Positions 8,816 to 18,223 are shown, counted from the stretch's first letter. The stretch: DNA of 20,000 nucleotides from Paulinella micropora (GCA_019918135.1 WBZZ01000564.1:37501-57500), one strand, 5' to 3'. The notes: a model not told the origin generated them from the sequence alone. A program made the numbers and translations.

Positions 8816-9222
8816 CTACTGCTTGATGTCTACAGGCCTTGTTGGGGAACGGAACCCTTTGAAACGGACCAGCTGTATTCCCAAGTTAAGCTGCACCTGC
8901 TTCATAACTTCCTTCCAAATGGTTTGGTTCTCCTCTGGGGTGAAGCGTTGGCACTCTGAGTAGTCTCGCAAAAACTCCCCTGTGCCTCTATACCCTGTCT
9001 GCGAAGAGGTGAGAAAAGTTGCTAACCATTCCACTTTGTCTGAAGGTAGGCACCCTTTAGCCTTCTCAATGATCACCTGAACGTTCAACTTGCTTTCGAA
9101 GGGTCGAATGACCACGTCACATGCTGGGAGTTGAACTCTGGGGCCTGGTGTAAACCGTCTCTTCTGTTTGGTCAAGGCTATGAAGTTTATCTTCTTCTTA
9201 GGGCTCCTGGAGTTTGCTGTTG
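8816..9222 (-). CDS. Retroelement linking ORF between gag-like protein and reverse transcriptase
   Basis: From about 9222 (reading KKKINFIALTKQKRRF) this frame continues the upstream gag-like ORF after a +1 change. It ends at TAG 8816-8818, only two bases before the ATG of the reverse transcriptase frame. It contains an amphipathic region (PFESKLNVQVIIEKAKGCLP), a helix-rich segment rich in Glu/Gln/Trp and a basic end. No protease motif (D-S/T-G) is seen. The tight stop-start spacing suggests that the ORFs were translated in sequence or by frameshifting. Confidence 0.45.
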
Positions 9223-9657
9223 GAGTCGAGGGACACGCGAAGCCTCTTGCCCTTGCTTCTACATTTATCTTTCCCCTCTTCTTCCTCCTTGTCCGAATCC
9301 ATGTCCGTGTCAGACAGCATAACGGGAAGTTCCTCGTCAGCCTCCTCTCCCTGTTCCAAATCGTCTTCCAGGGGTTCATCCTTCTTGGGTTTAGAAGGCT
9401 TGCCTTTACCTCCTCCGGATCCGGAACTTCCTTTCGCCACAGCCTCCGGAACTTTCTCCCCGAGTTCGGCTTCCACGACCGCCTTCCAGACCTTCTTCTT
9501 TGTTATCAAGACTTTAGCAATGTTGGTCGCGATCACCTTCTTCGAGGGTTTCCGTGGTAGCTTTGCCAGTTCTACCGTGAAGTAAACTTTGGCAAGTTGT
9601 GCTAAGGCAGCCGACTGGTATAATTTGCAGAGGATGTCAGAAATCTTTTTCACTTTT
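9198..9657 (-). CDS. Gag-like N-terminal ORF of the retroelement
   Basis: An open frame follows TAA at about 9658-9660; its first residues (KKISDILCKLYQSAALAQLA) form a likely helix. A Lys-rich segment follows (KLPRKPSKKVIATN...ITKKKVW), then a Gly/Ser/Lys linker, a strongly acidic region (EPLEDDLEQGEEADEE and DMDSDKEEEE), and a basic end. Low-complexity basic/acidic composition before reverse transcriptase is typical of a gag-like ORF, but no zinc knuckle is present. The true start is unknown, because no ATG begins this frame; it may begin in an upstream exon or by frameshifting. The stop near 9198 lies where the next frame takes over. Confidence 0.42.
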
Positions 9658-9982
9658 TATTTGATGGACTCCTTCTTGTTCCCCACGACGTTGCCATCAC
9701 AATCATCGTCATGACATTGCCCCCCCCCCCCCCCCCCCTACACACAGACACACACCTTTTTCACTCTCGCAAGTGCAAGCAAGGTTAGTCAACGTAAACT
9801 TACACAAACTGATGCAAGCCTGTTTGAAAAACGAAACGCTCCTCCTCCACAGCGCCTTCAATAGCCCGACCATGCGTCGTACGAACACGCAACGTGTATC
9901 TCGCTGTGAGAAAGAACGACACAGTGCGTTCCAACTGGTTTCCCTAGACAGAGAGAGAGAGAGAGGGGGGGGGGGAGGGGAA

Positions 9983-10020
<38 letters not shown>

Positions 10021-10139
10021 AGGGAGAGAGTGAGAGGGAGAGAGAGAGATGTTATGTATGTATGTATGCATGTATGTATATATGCATATTAAGTATGTAT
10101 GTATGTATGTATGTATGTAGAGATTCCAGAAGGACAGAT

Positions 10140-10171
<32 letters not shown>

Positions 10172-10498
10172 AAGAAGAAGAAGAAGAAGAAGAAGAGAGA
10201 GACAGAGACAGACAGAGACAGAGAGAGAGAGAGAGAGCGAGAAAGATACTAGAGAGAGGCTCTGAGAGAGTATGTATGTATGTATGTATGTAATACTATG
10301 TGTGTATGTATGTATGTATGTATGTATGTATTACTACGTATGTATGCATGTATGTATGTATGTATCTATGTATCTATGTATGTATGTGTGTGTGTGCATG
10401 CATGGATGTATGTAAGTAAGTATGTATGTATGTATGTATGTATGTATGTATGTATGCATAGATATGTATGTATGTATGTATGTATGTATTTGAAATAG

Positions 10499-10538
<40 letters not shown>

Positions 10539-10544
10539 AGAAAA
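9658..10544. repeat. Microsatellite-dense block
   Basis: Contains C19 at 9720-9738, (GA)n with an internal G run at about 9951-10050, (ATGT)n at about 10050-10120, (GAA)n at 10143-10196, GA/GACA repeats to about 10260, a long (ATGT)n at 10270-10492 and an A run at 10500-10537. The sequence between 9740 and 9950 shows no supported gene. All long open frames here are translations of the repeats. Confidence 0.9.
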
Positions 10545-10673
10545 ATAAATTGGGCCCCTCACCACCTCCCCTTTCAGGGCGGGCTACAACGCACGACTTA
10601 TCTTACTCAGATCAACGATGGATCATTGGGGGTTTCCCGGAAAAAATTGCTCCGCTCTACCACTAGACTACAC
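10545..10673 (-). repeat. Candidate tRNA-like or SINE-like repeat head
   Basis: On the minus strand, the sequence starting near 10672 reads gtagtctagtggtagagcgg, which resembles a tRNA D-arm/box A. About 20 bases later comes ccgggaaaccccc, loosely like a T-arm. There is no anticodon arm between them and no proper box B, so this is not a functional tRNA. The segment ends in an AT-rich stretch and a T run on the same strand. It could be a tRNA-derived SINE, a decayed tRNA, or chance. Confidence 0.3.
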
Positions 10674-10896
10674 GTTTTTTTAAGTTTGACGAGCTCGTTA
10701 GCAAGTTTATATGCCCTTCCGACACGATCGAATCTGTTATATCGCAATTTTTTTTGTTTTTCAATTTTTCAATTGAAAAAAGAAAAAAATAATAATAAAA
10801 TTTAGCCGTAAATACGTGGACGAAGAAGAAGAAGAAGAAGAAGAAGAAGAAGAAGAAGAAGAAGAAGAAGAAGAAGAAGACGAGAGAGACAGAGAG

Positions 10897-10947
<51 letters not shown>
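10674..10947. repeat. AT-rich spacer, then (GAA)n and (GA)n
   Basis: No gene is seen between 10674 and 10820. (GAA)n runs from about 10822 to 10880 and (GA)n, with short interruptions, from 10881 to about 10942. The open frames over these are repeat translations only. Confidence 0.85.
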
Positions 10948-10948
<1 letters not shown>

Positions 10949-11273
10949 TACTTCGAATTTTTCGTACTTTTCAGCATCAGGACACTCCCATCATCGGCCA
11001 CTATTTCTCCTGGCAGCTTCGACTGATGAAACTTTTTTTCAGCACCCAGGATGGTGCAAACTTTTTCGAAGCCAAGCCTTCAGCGTACCATGGCTTTGCG
11101 CTGCTTTTGCGTTTCTCATTTACACCAAAAATATGAATCGGAACTTTGCTCTTTCTGCTCATGTTTTCGGCACATAATTTCACATCCATGACCCTACCAA
11201 CGTAAAATATCTCAGGCCAGCCATAACGGCGAAAATCTGAGGCGCAAATCAATCCGAGAGCGGGTAGATCCAT
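10948..11273 (-). CDS. Small unknown protein, with a frame change at a T7 run
   Basis: ATG at 11273 sits in a favourable context (AGAAATGG). It opens a frame with RRYGWPEIFYVGRVMDV and a Trp/Lys-rich middle (AKPWYAEGLASKKFAPSWVL). The frame stops at 11001, but a neighbouring frame continues convincingly (KKFHQSKLPGEIVADDGSVL) to TAG at 10948-10950. A one-base change in the T7 run at 11033-11039 (A7 on the sense strand) would join them into about 107 residues. It lies 45 bp downstream of the stop of the gene at 11319. I do not recognise a family. Confidence 0.5.
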
Positions 11274-11318
11274 TTCTTGAAGTTGTGTGTTGACTGCCTG
11301 CAGCTTGTTGGCCCGGGA

Positions 11319-11466
11319 TTACGACACCGTGGCAGACTTTGTCACTGCCTCCAAAACTTTCGTGAACAGGTCTTCCTGAAGAGGCTCTTCCTTAGTATGC
11401 TGTTCCATCTTGATCTCAGTAGACTGTTGCGCGTGCACGACAGGTACGGATGGCTGGGCCTGGCAC

Positions 11467-11501
<35 letters not shown>

Positions 11502-12024
11502 AAGTAGTAGTCAGTAGTAGTAGTACTAGTAGTAGCAGTCGGCTGTTGCACCTTGACTGGAACGGATGAGCGGCCGCGGGCCTCAGCACTAGTAGTAGAA
11601 ACAGTGGCAGTGGCAGCAGTAGCAATAGGCTGTTCCACTTTGACACTTGGTACGGATGGTCGGGCCACAGTAGTAGTAATAGCAGTAGCAGTAGCAGCTG
11701 CAGTAGAAACAACAGTTGTAGTAGCAGTAGCAGTGGCAGCAGTAGCTGCAACAGGCTTTTGCACCTTCAAAGTTGACAGGTACGGATGGCTGGGCCACAG
11801 CAGTAGTAGTAGTAGCAGTAGCAGTGGCAACAGTAGCATTGCCAACAGGCTTTTGCTTTTTGTAGGACCAGGTACCAGTCTCGAACTGTTCGTTGATGAG
11901 GTCCAATGCACGCCCGATATTATCAATTTCAGACACCCAGGCTTGTTGGGAGGAATTCGTTAGCTTTCTTGATCAGCGCGTTGCTGAACTTTGAAGGCTG
12001 AAGGCTCTCCATACTTTTGGACTC
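11319..12024 (-). CDS. Unknown gene, last exon: helical region then Thr/Ala-rich SVPV repeats
   Basis: Starts after acceptor CACGTACAG (AG at 12026-12025) with ESKSMESLQPSKFSNAL. It then gives a helical stretch (EIDNIGRALDLINEQF) after a one-base frame change near 11934-11948. The rest is Thr/Ala-rich with repeated motifs AQPSVPV, ARPSVPSVKVEQP, RSSVPVKVQQP and QAQPSVPVV. These lie in more than one frame because pure (AGT)n (about 11469-11536) and similar triplet tracts separate them. The C-terminus reads EEPLQEDLFTKVLEAVTK and stops at TAA 11319-11321. It was probably a long low-complexity tail of a nuclear or structural protein; the function is unknown. Confidence 0.5.
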
Positions 12025-12063
12025 CTGTACGTGTGTGAGTGTGAATATGTGTATGTGTAGCCC

Positions 12064-12132
<69 letters not shown>

Positions 12133-12135
12133 GAC
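12025..12135 (-). other. Predicted phase-0 intron containing (TC)n on the sense strand
   Basis: Donor AAAAGG|GTCATA (GT at 12135-12134) and acceptor TACAG (AG at 12026-12025). Both flanking exons are in phase 0, giving KLKR|ESKS. The intron consists mostly of a GA/TC microsatellite (12064-12130). Confidence 0.65.
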
Positions 12136-12323
12136 CCTTTTGAGTTTTTCCTTGTTGCGCCGCACCAGATCCTCCACGTAGGCACACAAAACGTTGACAG
12201 CGTCCCCAGCAAGTGCTTCGAGCTCTTCCCAGAGTTCGCCCACCCTCTCGCGTGCCCTTTTCTCCTTCTTGCTCTTGCAGGAAATGGTTCTGAAGTTTGC
12301 TTCCGGGTCGTCATAAGATAGAC
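12136..12323 (-). CDS. Unknown gene, middle exon (helical, charged)
   Basis: The exon lies between acceptor TTGCACAG (AG at 12325-12324) and donor AGG|GTC at 12135. It encodes about 62 residues such as YDDPEANFRTISCKSKKEKR and GELWEELEALAGDAVN. It is strongly helical and ends in a basic segment (DLVRRNKEKLKR). The frame required at its 5' end is phase 1. Confidence 0.6.
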
Positions 12324-12352
12324 CTGTGCAAAAGCAAACAATCATTTCTCTC

Positions 12353-12439
<87 letters not shown>

Positions 12440-12528
12440 TCTCTCTCACACTCTCACTCTCACAAAAGGAGGCGTGATATATATATGTATGTATGTATAT
12501 ATATAGTTATATATATATATATATATAC
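12324..12528 (-). other. Possible intron with (GA)n and (AT)n on the sense strand
   Basis: The donor GAG|GTATAT at 12528 and the acceptor at 12325-12324 bound 205 bp of (TC)n (about 12343-12450, plus strand) and AT repeats (12475-12527). The phases do not agree by one base (donor phase 0, acceptor phase 1), so either a coding indel or a different donor is involved. Confidence 0.4.
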
Positions 12529-12831
12529 CTCCATCAGCTTGTTTCTGCCTTTTGCATTTAGCCAAATGACTTTTTCCAGCTTCTTTCGCGCCTTGATTAG
12601 TGCCACCTTGTTGCGGTTCATCTGTTTCTTGATCATGATGTTGTATACGTAGGCTTCATCCCTTAGAGCGTTTGCGTCTACGTGATCATTCAACCACTCC
12701 GCCACCCCTTCGCTTGTGGGGGTCTTGGACGCTACGAAGGGATCCTTGGCTACATCATTCACATTGCGCACAAATTTGTTGGGGTTTTCGGGATTTAGGC
12801 AAAACCATACTGGATTGAGGCAAAATATCAC
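12529..12831 (-). CDS. Unknown gene, upstream exon (helical)
   Basis: Coding character is clear from about 12790 downwards (NKFVRNVNDVAKDPF, EGVAEWLNDHVDANAL, then a basic helical end KKQMNRNKVALIKARKKLEK). The 5' boundary is unclear. The open frame reaches 12831, but sequence before about 12800 includes short aggcaaaa repeats and may be intronic. There is no recognisable domain. With the exons at 12136-12323 and 11319-12024 it would form one protein. Confidence 0.5.
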
Positions 12832-13473
12832 AGGAATTGAAGCAAAACATCACAGTGGAGGTTTTCTTAAGGGGGGGGGGAGAGAGAGAGAGAGAAGTTC
12901 AACAGCGTACCCAATTCCAGCAGTTGTCCCACCAGGCTTGCCTTGAAGTCCAGAGTATGGTTCTTGCTTGGTGACAGAGTCGTTGATTGGTAATTACCCT
13001 GTCACTCGCGGACCTAACTCGTACCTTTACACTCGCCGGTTGCCGGAAGACTCCGTAAGGAGACGCGATACTCGATCGACACTTTAATCCGCAAGTAGAA
13101 TAATAGCAGAACTGACAATTCAGAGATAGTAGCGCAAACTAGATAAAAATGCGCAGTCATGACTGTAACTGCCACTCAATTGTTATTGTCCAATCCTCAA
13201 TGCCAATAACGCCCGTTACGCCCGTTACGCTTATTGACTAGAACTATTCAAAAATACTTGTCACTGATAGAATACTTGTCACTGATAAGAGTGATTACTG
13301 ACGGTAAACGTAATTTAATTTAACCTTCTAACGCTCCCCCTTAGTTCTATGTCGATAACTCGATTAACGATTCATACTTACTGTAAATGCGAACAATTGC
13401 TTCCTTATCAAGTCTGTTCAGCGAAGCTCAGTGAACTTGAACAGTTACGACGAAAACTGTTACAGTGCTCAAA
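12832..13473. other. Non-genic stretch with a possible Copia-type LTR at about 12955-13335
   Basis: 12868-12893 is a G9 and (AG)n tract. On the minus strand, ctaagggggagcgttagaag (from 13344 down) looks like the polypurine tract of Ty1/Copia elements followed by an LTR start. The ~380 bp beyond it is moderately AT-rich without an ORF and carries a perfect 17 bp tandem pair (13253-13287) and a cgcccgtta duplication (13208-13228). No second LTR or pol is present, so this is at best a solo or truncated LTR. Confidence 0.3.
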
Positions 13474-13791
13474 TTAGTAAGAACATAATTGAAAAAGGCA
13501 GTTAAATCTCAAAACAAAATATCGTCCCTCCAAGGACAGGTCCTTATGCCTTCGCTTTCTTGCCGTTAATGGCATCTCGATATAGGTATCGGTTAAAACA
13601 TAGACAACAGGTTCGCCATGTTGTGACCGGTCACCATAATTGTACGTAAACAAAATTATATCACCGTTACGTGAAAAACCTTCCCCATGAAGTTGAATAT
13701 AACCGGTTGATAAAAATCTGCCATTCCGCTCGATGATCAAAATACGATGGATCGGTCCCGATGATGAAACTACGGCTTCGTTATCAGCCAT
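13474..13791 (-). CDS. Small unknown protein
   Basis: ATG at 13791 (GGGATGG context) opens 105 codons. The middle has alternating hydrophobic and polar residues (HRILIIERNGRFLSTGYIQL and GDIILFTYNYGDRS), which looks like a beta-rich folded domain. A basic segment TARKRRHKD and a hydrophobic end follow. I do not recognise the family. It overlaps by 22 bp the end of the frame at 13770-13930 in another frame, which may be its displaced upstream exon. The last ten residues may be read-through into non-coding sequence. Confidence 0.4.
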   Translation of the reverse strand: MADNEAVVSSSGPIHRILIIERNGRFLSTGYIQLHGEGFSRNGDIILFTYNYGDRSQHGEPVVYVLTDTYIEMPLTARKRRHKDLSLEGRYFVLRFNCLFQLCSY

Positions 13792-13930
13792 CCCGCTCTT
13801 ATCGCATAGCGATCGGTTGTAACGGTGGTCAATCGCCTCGTGTTGCGCTCGATTGTTAATCCCACAGGATCACCGTTCCTTATGCGCATGACTACCTCTG
13901 CTACACGTTCCCTGCACACTTCAGAGAGAG
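13770..13930 (-). CDS. Short coding-like fragment, faintly like the end of a PDZ domain
   Basis: Just before the minisatellite, the minus strand reads CRERVAEVVMRIRNGDPVGL followed by TIERN. The pattern is a helix, a Gly-Asp turn and a strand of alternating hydrophobics ending in Glu-Arg, which resembles the last helix and strand of PDZ domains. The rest of such a domain is not seen upstream, where the minisatellite begins. An acceptor-like tctctctgaag precedes it. The evidence is thin. Confidence 0.25.
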
Positions 13931-13936
13931 AAAACC

Positions 13937-15130
13937 GATGGCGGCAAGGAAGAGCACGATGGTGGCAAGGCCGAGCATGTCCTTGCGAGCGGCAAGGAAG
14001 AGCCAGGCAAGGAAAATGACGACGACGGCAAGGTAGAAGGCAGAGCGCAATGGCGGCAAGGTAGAAGGCAGAGCGCAACGGCGGCAAGGCAGGGTACTAC
14101 TTGCGGCATGACAGAGACCGACGCTGGCAAGGAAGATTACGACGGCGGCAAGGTAGATCACGACGGCGGCAAGGCAGAGCACGATGGCGGAAAGGCAGCT
14201 CGCAACGGCGGCAAGGCAAAGCATGAAATCGACAAAGGCACAGCACGGCGGCGGCAAAGCAGAGCATGCATCATCGAGGGAGGCAAGGCAGCTCGCCACG
14301 TGCACGGCGGAAAGGCAGAGCACCAGCGCGGCAAGGCAGAGCATGATGGCGGCAAGGCAGAACATGCATCATTGCGAGAGGCAAGGCAGCGCACAAGGGC
14401 TGCAAGGCAAAGCATGATGGCGGCAAGGCAGACCATGAGAGAGGCAAGGCAGAACACGATGGCGGCCATGCAGAGCATGTCATTGAGAGCGGCAAGGCAG
14501 ATCTAGAGCCAGGCAAGGAAGATCACGACGGCGGCAAGGCAGAGCGCAACGGCGGCAAGGCAGGGTACTACATGCTGCAAGGCAGAGACCGACGCTGGCA
14601 AGGAAGATTACGACTGCGGCAAGGCAGCTTGCAACTGAGGCAAGGCAAAGCATGAAAGCGACAAATGCACAGCAGGACAGCGGCAAAGCAGAGCAGGCAT
14701 CATTGAGAGCGGTAAGGCTCGCCACGGCGGAAGGCAGAGCACCAGCGCGGCAAGGCAGAGCACGATGGCGGCAAGGCAGAGCATGATGGCGGCAAGGCAG
14801 AGCATGCATTATTGCGAGATGCAAGGCAGCGCAGAAGGGCTGCAAGGCAAAGCATGATGGCAGCAAGGCAGAGTATGAGAGCGGCAAGGCAGAGCATGAT
14901 GGCGGCAAGGCAGAGCATGTCATTCAGAGCGGCAAGGCAGAGCCAGGCAAGAAAAAATCACGACGGCGGCAAGGCAGAGCGCAACGGCGGTAAGGCAGGG
15001 TACTACATACTGCATGACAGAGACCGACGCTGGCAGGGAAGATCACGACGGCGGCAAGGCAGCTTGTAGCAAAGGCAAGGCAAAGCATGAAAGCGACAAA
15101 GGCACAGCACGAGGGCGGCAAAGCAGAGCA
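13937..15130. repeat. GC-rich minisatellite (gcggcaaggcagagc family) with higher-order repeats
   Basis: Units of about 15-21 bp containing ggcaaggca are repeated dozens of times with variants (cacgacggc, catgatggc, cgcaacggc). A higher-order period is visible: gggtactac occurs at 14092, 14563 and 14998, each followed by a similar ~150 bp passage including gagaccgacgctggca. Most frames on both strands are open because the units lack stops. They yield KAEHDGG-type peptides on plus and Leu/Cys/Ala-rich peptides on minus, none of which I take as genes. Confidence 0.85.
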
Positions 15131-15135
15131 TTTCG

Positions 15136-15845
15136 CGTCTGCCCTACACACACGTAGACATATTCTTTCTTGGCAGAATGTACCATTTTCAATCGTAGCA
15201 GGAAGTGCACCCACACTACAAGTTGCCTGGTTCATGTCTTGGGCCACCGGCAAGGGCGCTCAGTATTACTCAGTAAGGGTCTGGCGAATCTTGGGTCTTG
15301 CGCTCCCCACCAGCATTTCTGGTGCGGGAAAAACATAACCCAGCGTACCTTTAAGCACTGCACACTCGTTTCTGTGCCAGGCCACTCATTTACACTTGCT
15401 AACCCACCGCGGCAACCCAGGAAAGCACGGCGGCGCAAACCAGGCCACTGTGCTGCCGTTTTCAAAAACTGCGGCACTCGCTGCCCTGGCGATCGCGACC
15501 ACAACTGGCTCCCAGCAACGCGTCAGCCCTCCCCACACGCAGACATATTTTTTCTTGGCAGAATGTACCATTTTCAACCGTAGCAGCAAGTGCCCCCACA
15601 CTAACAAGTTGCATGGCTCATGATCAGTAAAGGTCTGGCGAATAAGACTTGGATCTTGCGCTCCCCACCAGCGTTTCTGGTGAGGAGGAAACATAACCCA
15701 GAGTACCTTCAAGCACTCCGCACTGGCTTCTTTGCCATGCCACTCATTTACACTTGCTAAACCACCGCTGCAATCAAGGAAAGCACTGCGGCGCAAACCG
15801 GGGCACTGTGCTGCAGTTTTTCAAAAACTGCTGCACTGCCTACAA
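15136..15845. repeat. Tandem duplication, about 385 bp period, two copies
   Basis: 15136-15520 and 15521-15845 are diverged copies. Shared landmarks include cttggcagaatgtaccattt, cgctccccaccagc, cactcatttacacttgctaa and gcggcgcaaacc. The second copy is shorter by indels. There is no supported ORF. Confidence 0.8.
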
Positions 15846-15848
15846 GTT

Positions 15849-15893
15849 GAAGCAAGGAAGCAAACAGACAAAGACACTCCATCCCCCCCCCCA

Positions 15894-15925
<32 letters not shown>

Positions 15926-16560
15926 TATCATCTCACACGCAACAGATCCAAACATACTCCCCCCCTCCCCCCCCCCCCCATGCCTAGATTCTTAGGTGAA
16001 GCAAGAAAGCAAACAGACAAAGACCCCCCCCCCCCCCCCCTTCCCCCCCAACCCCCACTAGTTATCATGGCTGTTTTGGTCTGGCCACGGCGCTGGCATG
16101 ACTATCACCCCCAAGTGTGAGGGAGTCTGTCCTCTCCCACGCGAGCCACCAAAGCCACATCTAACATGCAACAGATCCAAACGTACCCCCCCCCCCCCCG
16201 CTACGATTTGAAGCAAGGAAGCAAACAGACAAAGACACCCCCCCCCCCCACACACACACACACAAATTATCACGGCTGTTTTGGTCTGGTGAGGTTGAGG
16301 GCGAACCTTTTCCCTCCCTATATACACATCTCATGCCAACATCTCTGAAGAAAAAACACTAGAAGGTGAAGCAAGGAAGCAAAAAGACAAAGACCCCCCC
16401 CCCCCTCCCACAATAGCCACAAGAGGATACTGGCCACATCTCACGCGCAACATCTCCAAACAAACAGAGTGAGCGTGACCTCCGGCCTGCCCCCAATAGC
16501 CACAAGAGGATACTAGCCACAAAGCCTAGACAGTGAAGTAATCAAGCAAACATCACAATC
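15849..16560. repeat. Tandem repeat array with C-rich and CA tracts, about 150-210 bp period
   Basis: The marker gaagcaaggaagcaaacaga recurs at 15849, 15998, 16210 and 16368, with a decayed form near 16534. Each is followed by acaaagac and a C run of variable length, some then by (CA)n and a cacggctgttttggtctgg or accacaagaggatac segment. There is no ORF outside repeat translation. Confidence 0.75.
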
Positions 16561-17312
16561 CAGTATCAAAAAGGATAAGACAGGGTAATACACGCGGCAT
16601 GCATATAACTAAACATTCGACAATCTTGGGGGTATCCCTTTTTCCGAAATTTTCCATGAAGTATATGGACTTTTTTTGAAAACGTGTGGAAATGAAAGGA
16701 AATCAATTCACTGATTGCAGAACATATAAAAATAATATTAAAACATGTTTTTATTAATTGTAATACACTTTAACTTCATCTTCAGAGGTGGGCAGGAACC
16801 GGTCCGACACGGTAATCTTTCTCCTTTTTCATAGTCCCGGCTACTATGAATCTATGATGATAACAATGCCGAACATGCAGAATTTGCTTTTAAGTTTGTT
16901 TATCTTTGTTTACATTAAGCATTTTACTTTATTATGATAATAAACATTGCTTTTACTTACAATAAATTCCCCCGGGGGGGGGGGAGGGGGGAGGGGGGAA
17001 CGGGGGAGGAAGAGAAGTGCGATGTCGCCACGCAAAATACATAGATTCTACAACAAAATTTCTTTAATTACTAAAAAAAATAATAAATCTAACTCCGTAA
17101 TATCATACTAACTAAATTAGAAGTTTGTTTAACTCTTGCACGCGACAAACGTTCTTAATCACGCTTTCGACCATAACAAACCTGCCAGTGCAAAAAATTA
17201 CGATTAATACTACACTACTACAAAGAAAAAAAACACAAAACAAATTCAAACATCTTTCAGATGAAGGAGAAAAGTGAAAGCTATGCAAACTACCTGGTGC
17301 GTGCATTTGAAG
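16561..17312. other. AT-rich non-genic stretch with a G-rich tract
   Basis: No supported gene. At 16974-17007 the plus strand has G11, then two G6 runs and a G5 separated by one to three bases, enough for a G-quadruplex. The remainder is AT-rich, with short A runs and no recognisable motif. Confidence 0.6.
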
Positions 17313-17926
17313 TTAGCGCCGAGTCAGCGCAAGCGATGCTAAAACAAACTCCCATGCGTTAGGTGAGCTGGGAGCGGTGAGACCGGTGCCGCGTTGGGGG
17401 GTGGAAGGTGAGTTACCAGCAGACAGAGCGCCAGCTGCCATCCGCGCGATGAGATCCTCCAGCAAGCTTTCTCTCTCGCTCTTACTATTTTTGTTGTTGT
17501 TGTTGTTGTTGTTGCTGTTGTTGTTGCTGATGTTGTTGTTGTTGTTATCATTATCATCATAGTTTCTCTTGTTCTTGTTATTCTTCTTCATCTTCTTCTT
17601 CACTCTCTCGTTCTCTTCTTCTGAGCTTTCCTCCTCCTCCTCCTCCTCCTCCTTCTCCTTCTTCGAATTCTTCCTCTTTCTTCTCTCCTCTTCCCGTTGT
17701 CGCTTCTCTTGCGCCTCTTTTTCCTTCCGATCTTGCGCTTCTTTTTTCTTCCTTTCCTCCTCTCTCAACTTTCTTTCTTCTGCTAGCATTTCCTTAATGG
17801 ATGCGGCTTGTTCTGACATTGCCTTGTTCACAAGATCCTGAACGACTTCTTTCGACACGCCGGCGGACGAACTACCCTGAATACAATACCGGTCGCCGTT
17901 GTTTTGAAAGAAGTCGTTCATTTCTT
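17313..17926 (-). CDS. Coiled-coil, Asn-rich protein of unknown function
   Basis: The likely start is ATG 17921-17919 (MNDFFQNNGDRYCIQG), just after an acceptor-like GCAAG. The longer frame upstream translates (ATT)n as poly-Ile and is not credible. Residues ~25-50 form a helix (KEVVQDLVNKAMSEQAAS). A long Glu/Lys/Arg coiled coil follows (~50-110) with poly-Glu, then a basic KKKMKKNNKNK and an Asn-rich tract from CAA/AAC-type triplets (17490-17560). Next come a helical SERESLLEDLIARMAAGAL and a Ser/Pro-rich C-terminus. This resembles gag-like or host nuclear low-complexity proteins; no family is recognised. Confidence 0.5.
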
Positions 17927-17980
17927 GCGAACAAGGCAGTGGCAGAACAAACCAACAGCAACGACAACAACAACAACAAA

Positions 17981-18048
<68 letters not shown>

Positions 18049-18223
18049 GTATATCTCCTGCCAATTGCTGAGACAAAAGGCCATGTGCATCCAGTCCTCC
18101 ATTCCATAAGGAAAGTCTCCACACCAATCGGTGGAATAAAGGAAGTGACGGCATAGAACATCACTCTAGGAGCTTTATACCAATCAGCCCATGGAAAGGG
18201 ACCGATGGCCTATGTACTCCCTA

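Noticed and set aside
10062..10498. Tyr/Met/Val/Cys-rich plus-strand ORFs
   Set aside because: They are translations of (ATGT)n and (GAA)n microsatellites.
13901..14923. Leu/Cys/Ala-rich minus-strand ORFs as membrane proteins
   Set aside because: They are translations of the stop-free minisatellite; similar-length frames are open on the other strand and in other frames.
13937..16560. CRISPR-like array
   Set aside because: Units are contiguous and variable with no unique spacers of constant length, and the context is eukaryotic.
17928..18164. N-terminal extension of the coiled-coil protein with poly-Ile membrane segment
   Set aside because: The poly-Ile and poly-Cys run is read from (ATT)n and neighbouring triplets. 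A plausible acceptor and ATG lie downstream at 17926-17919.
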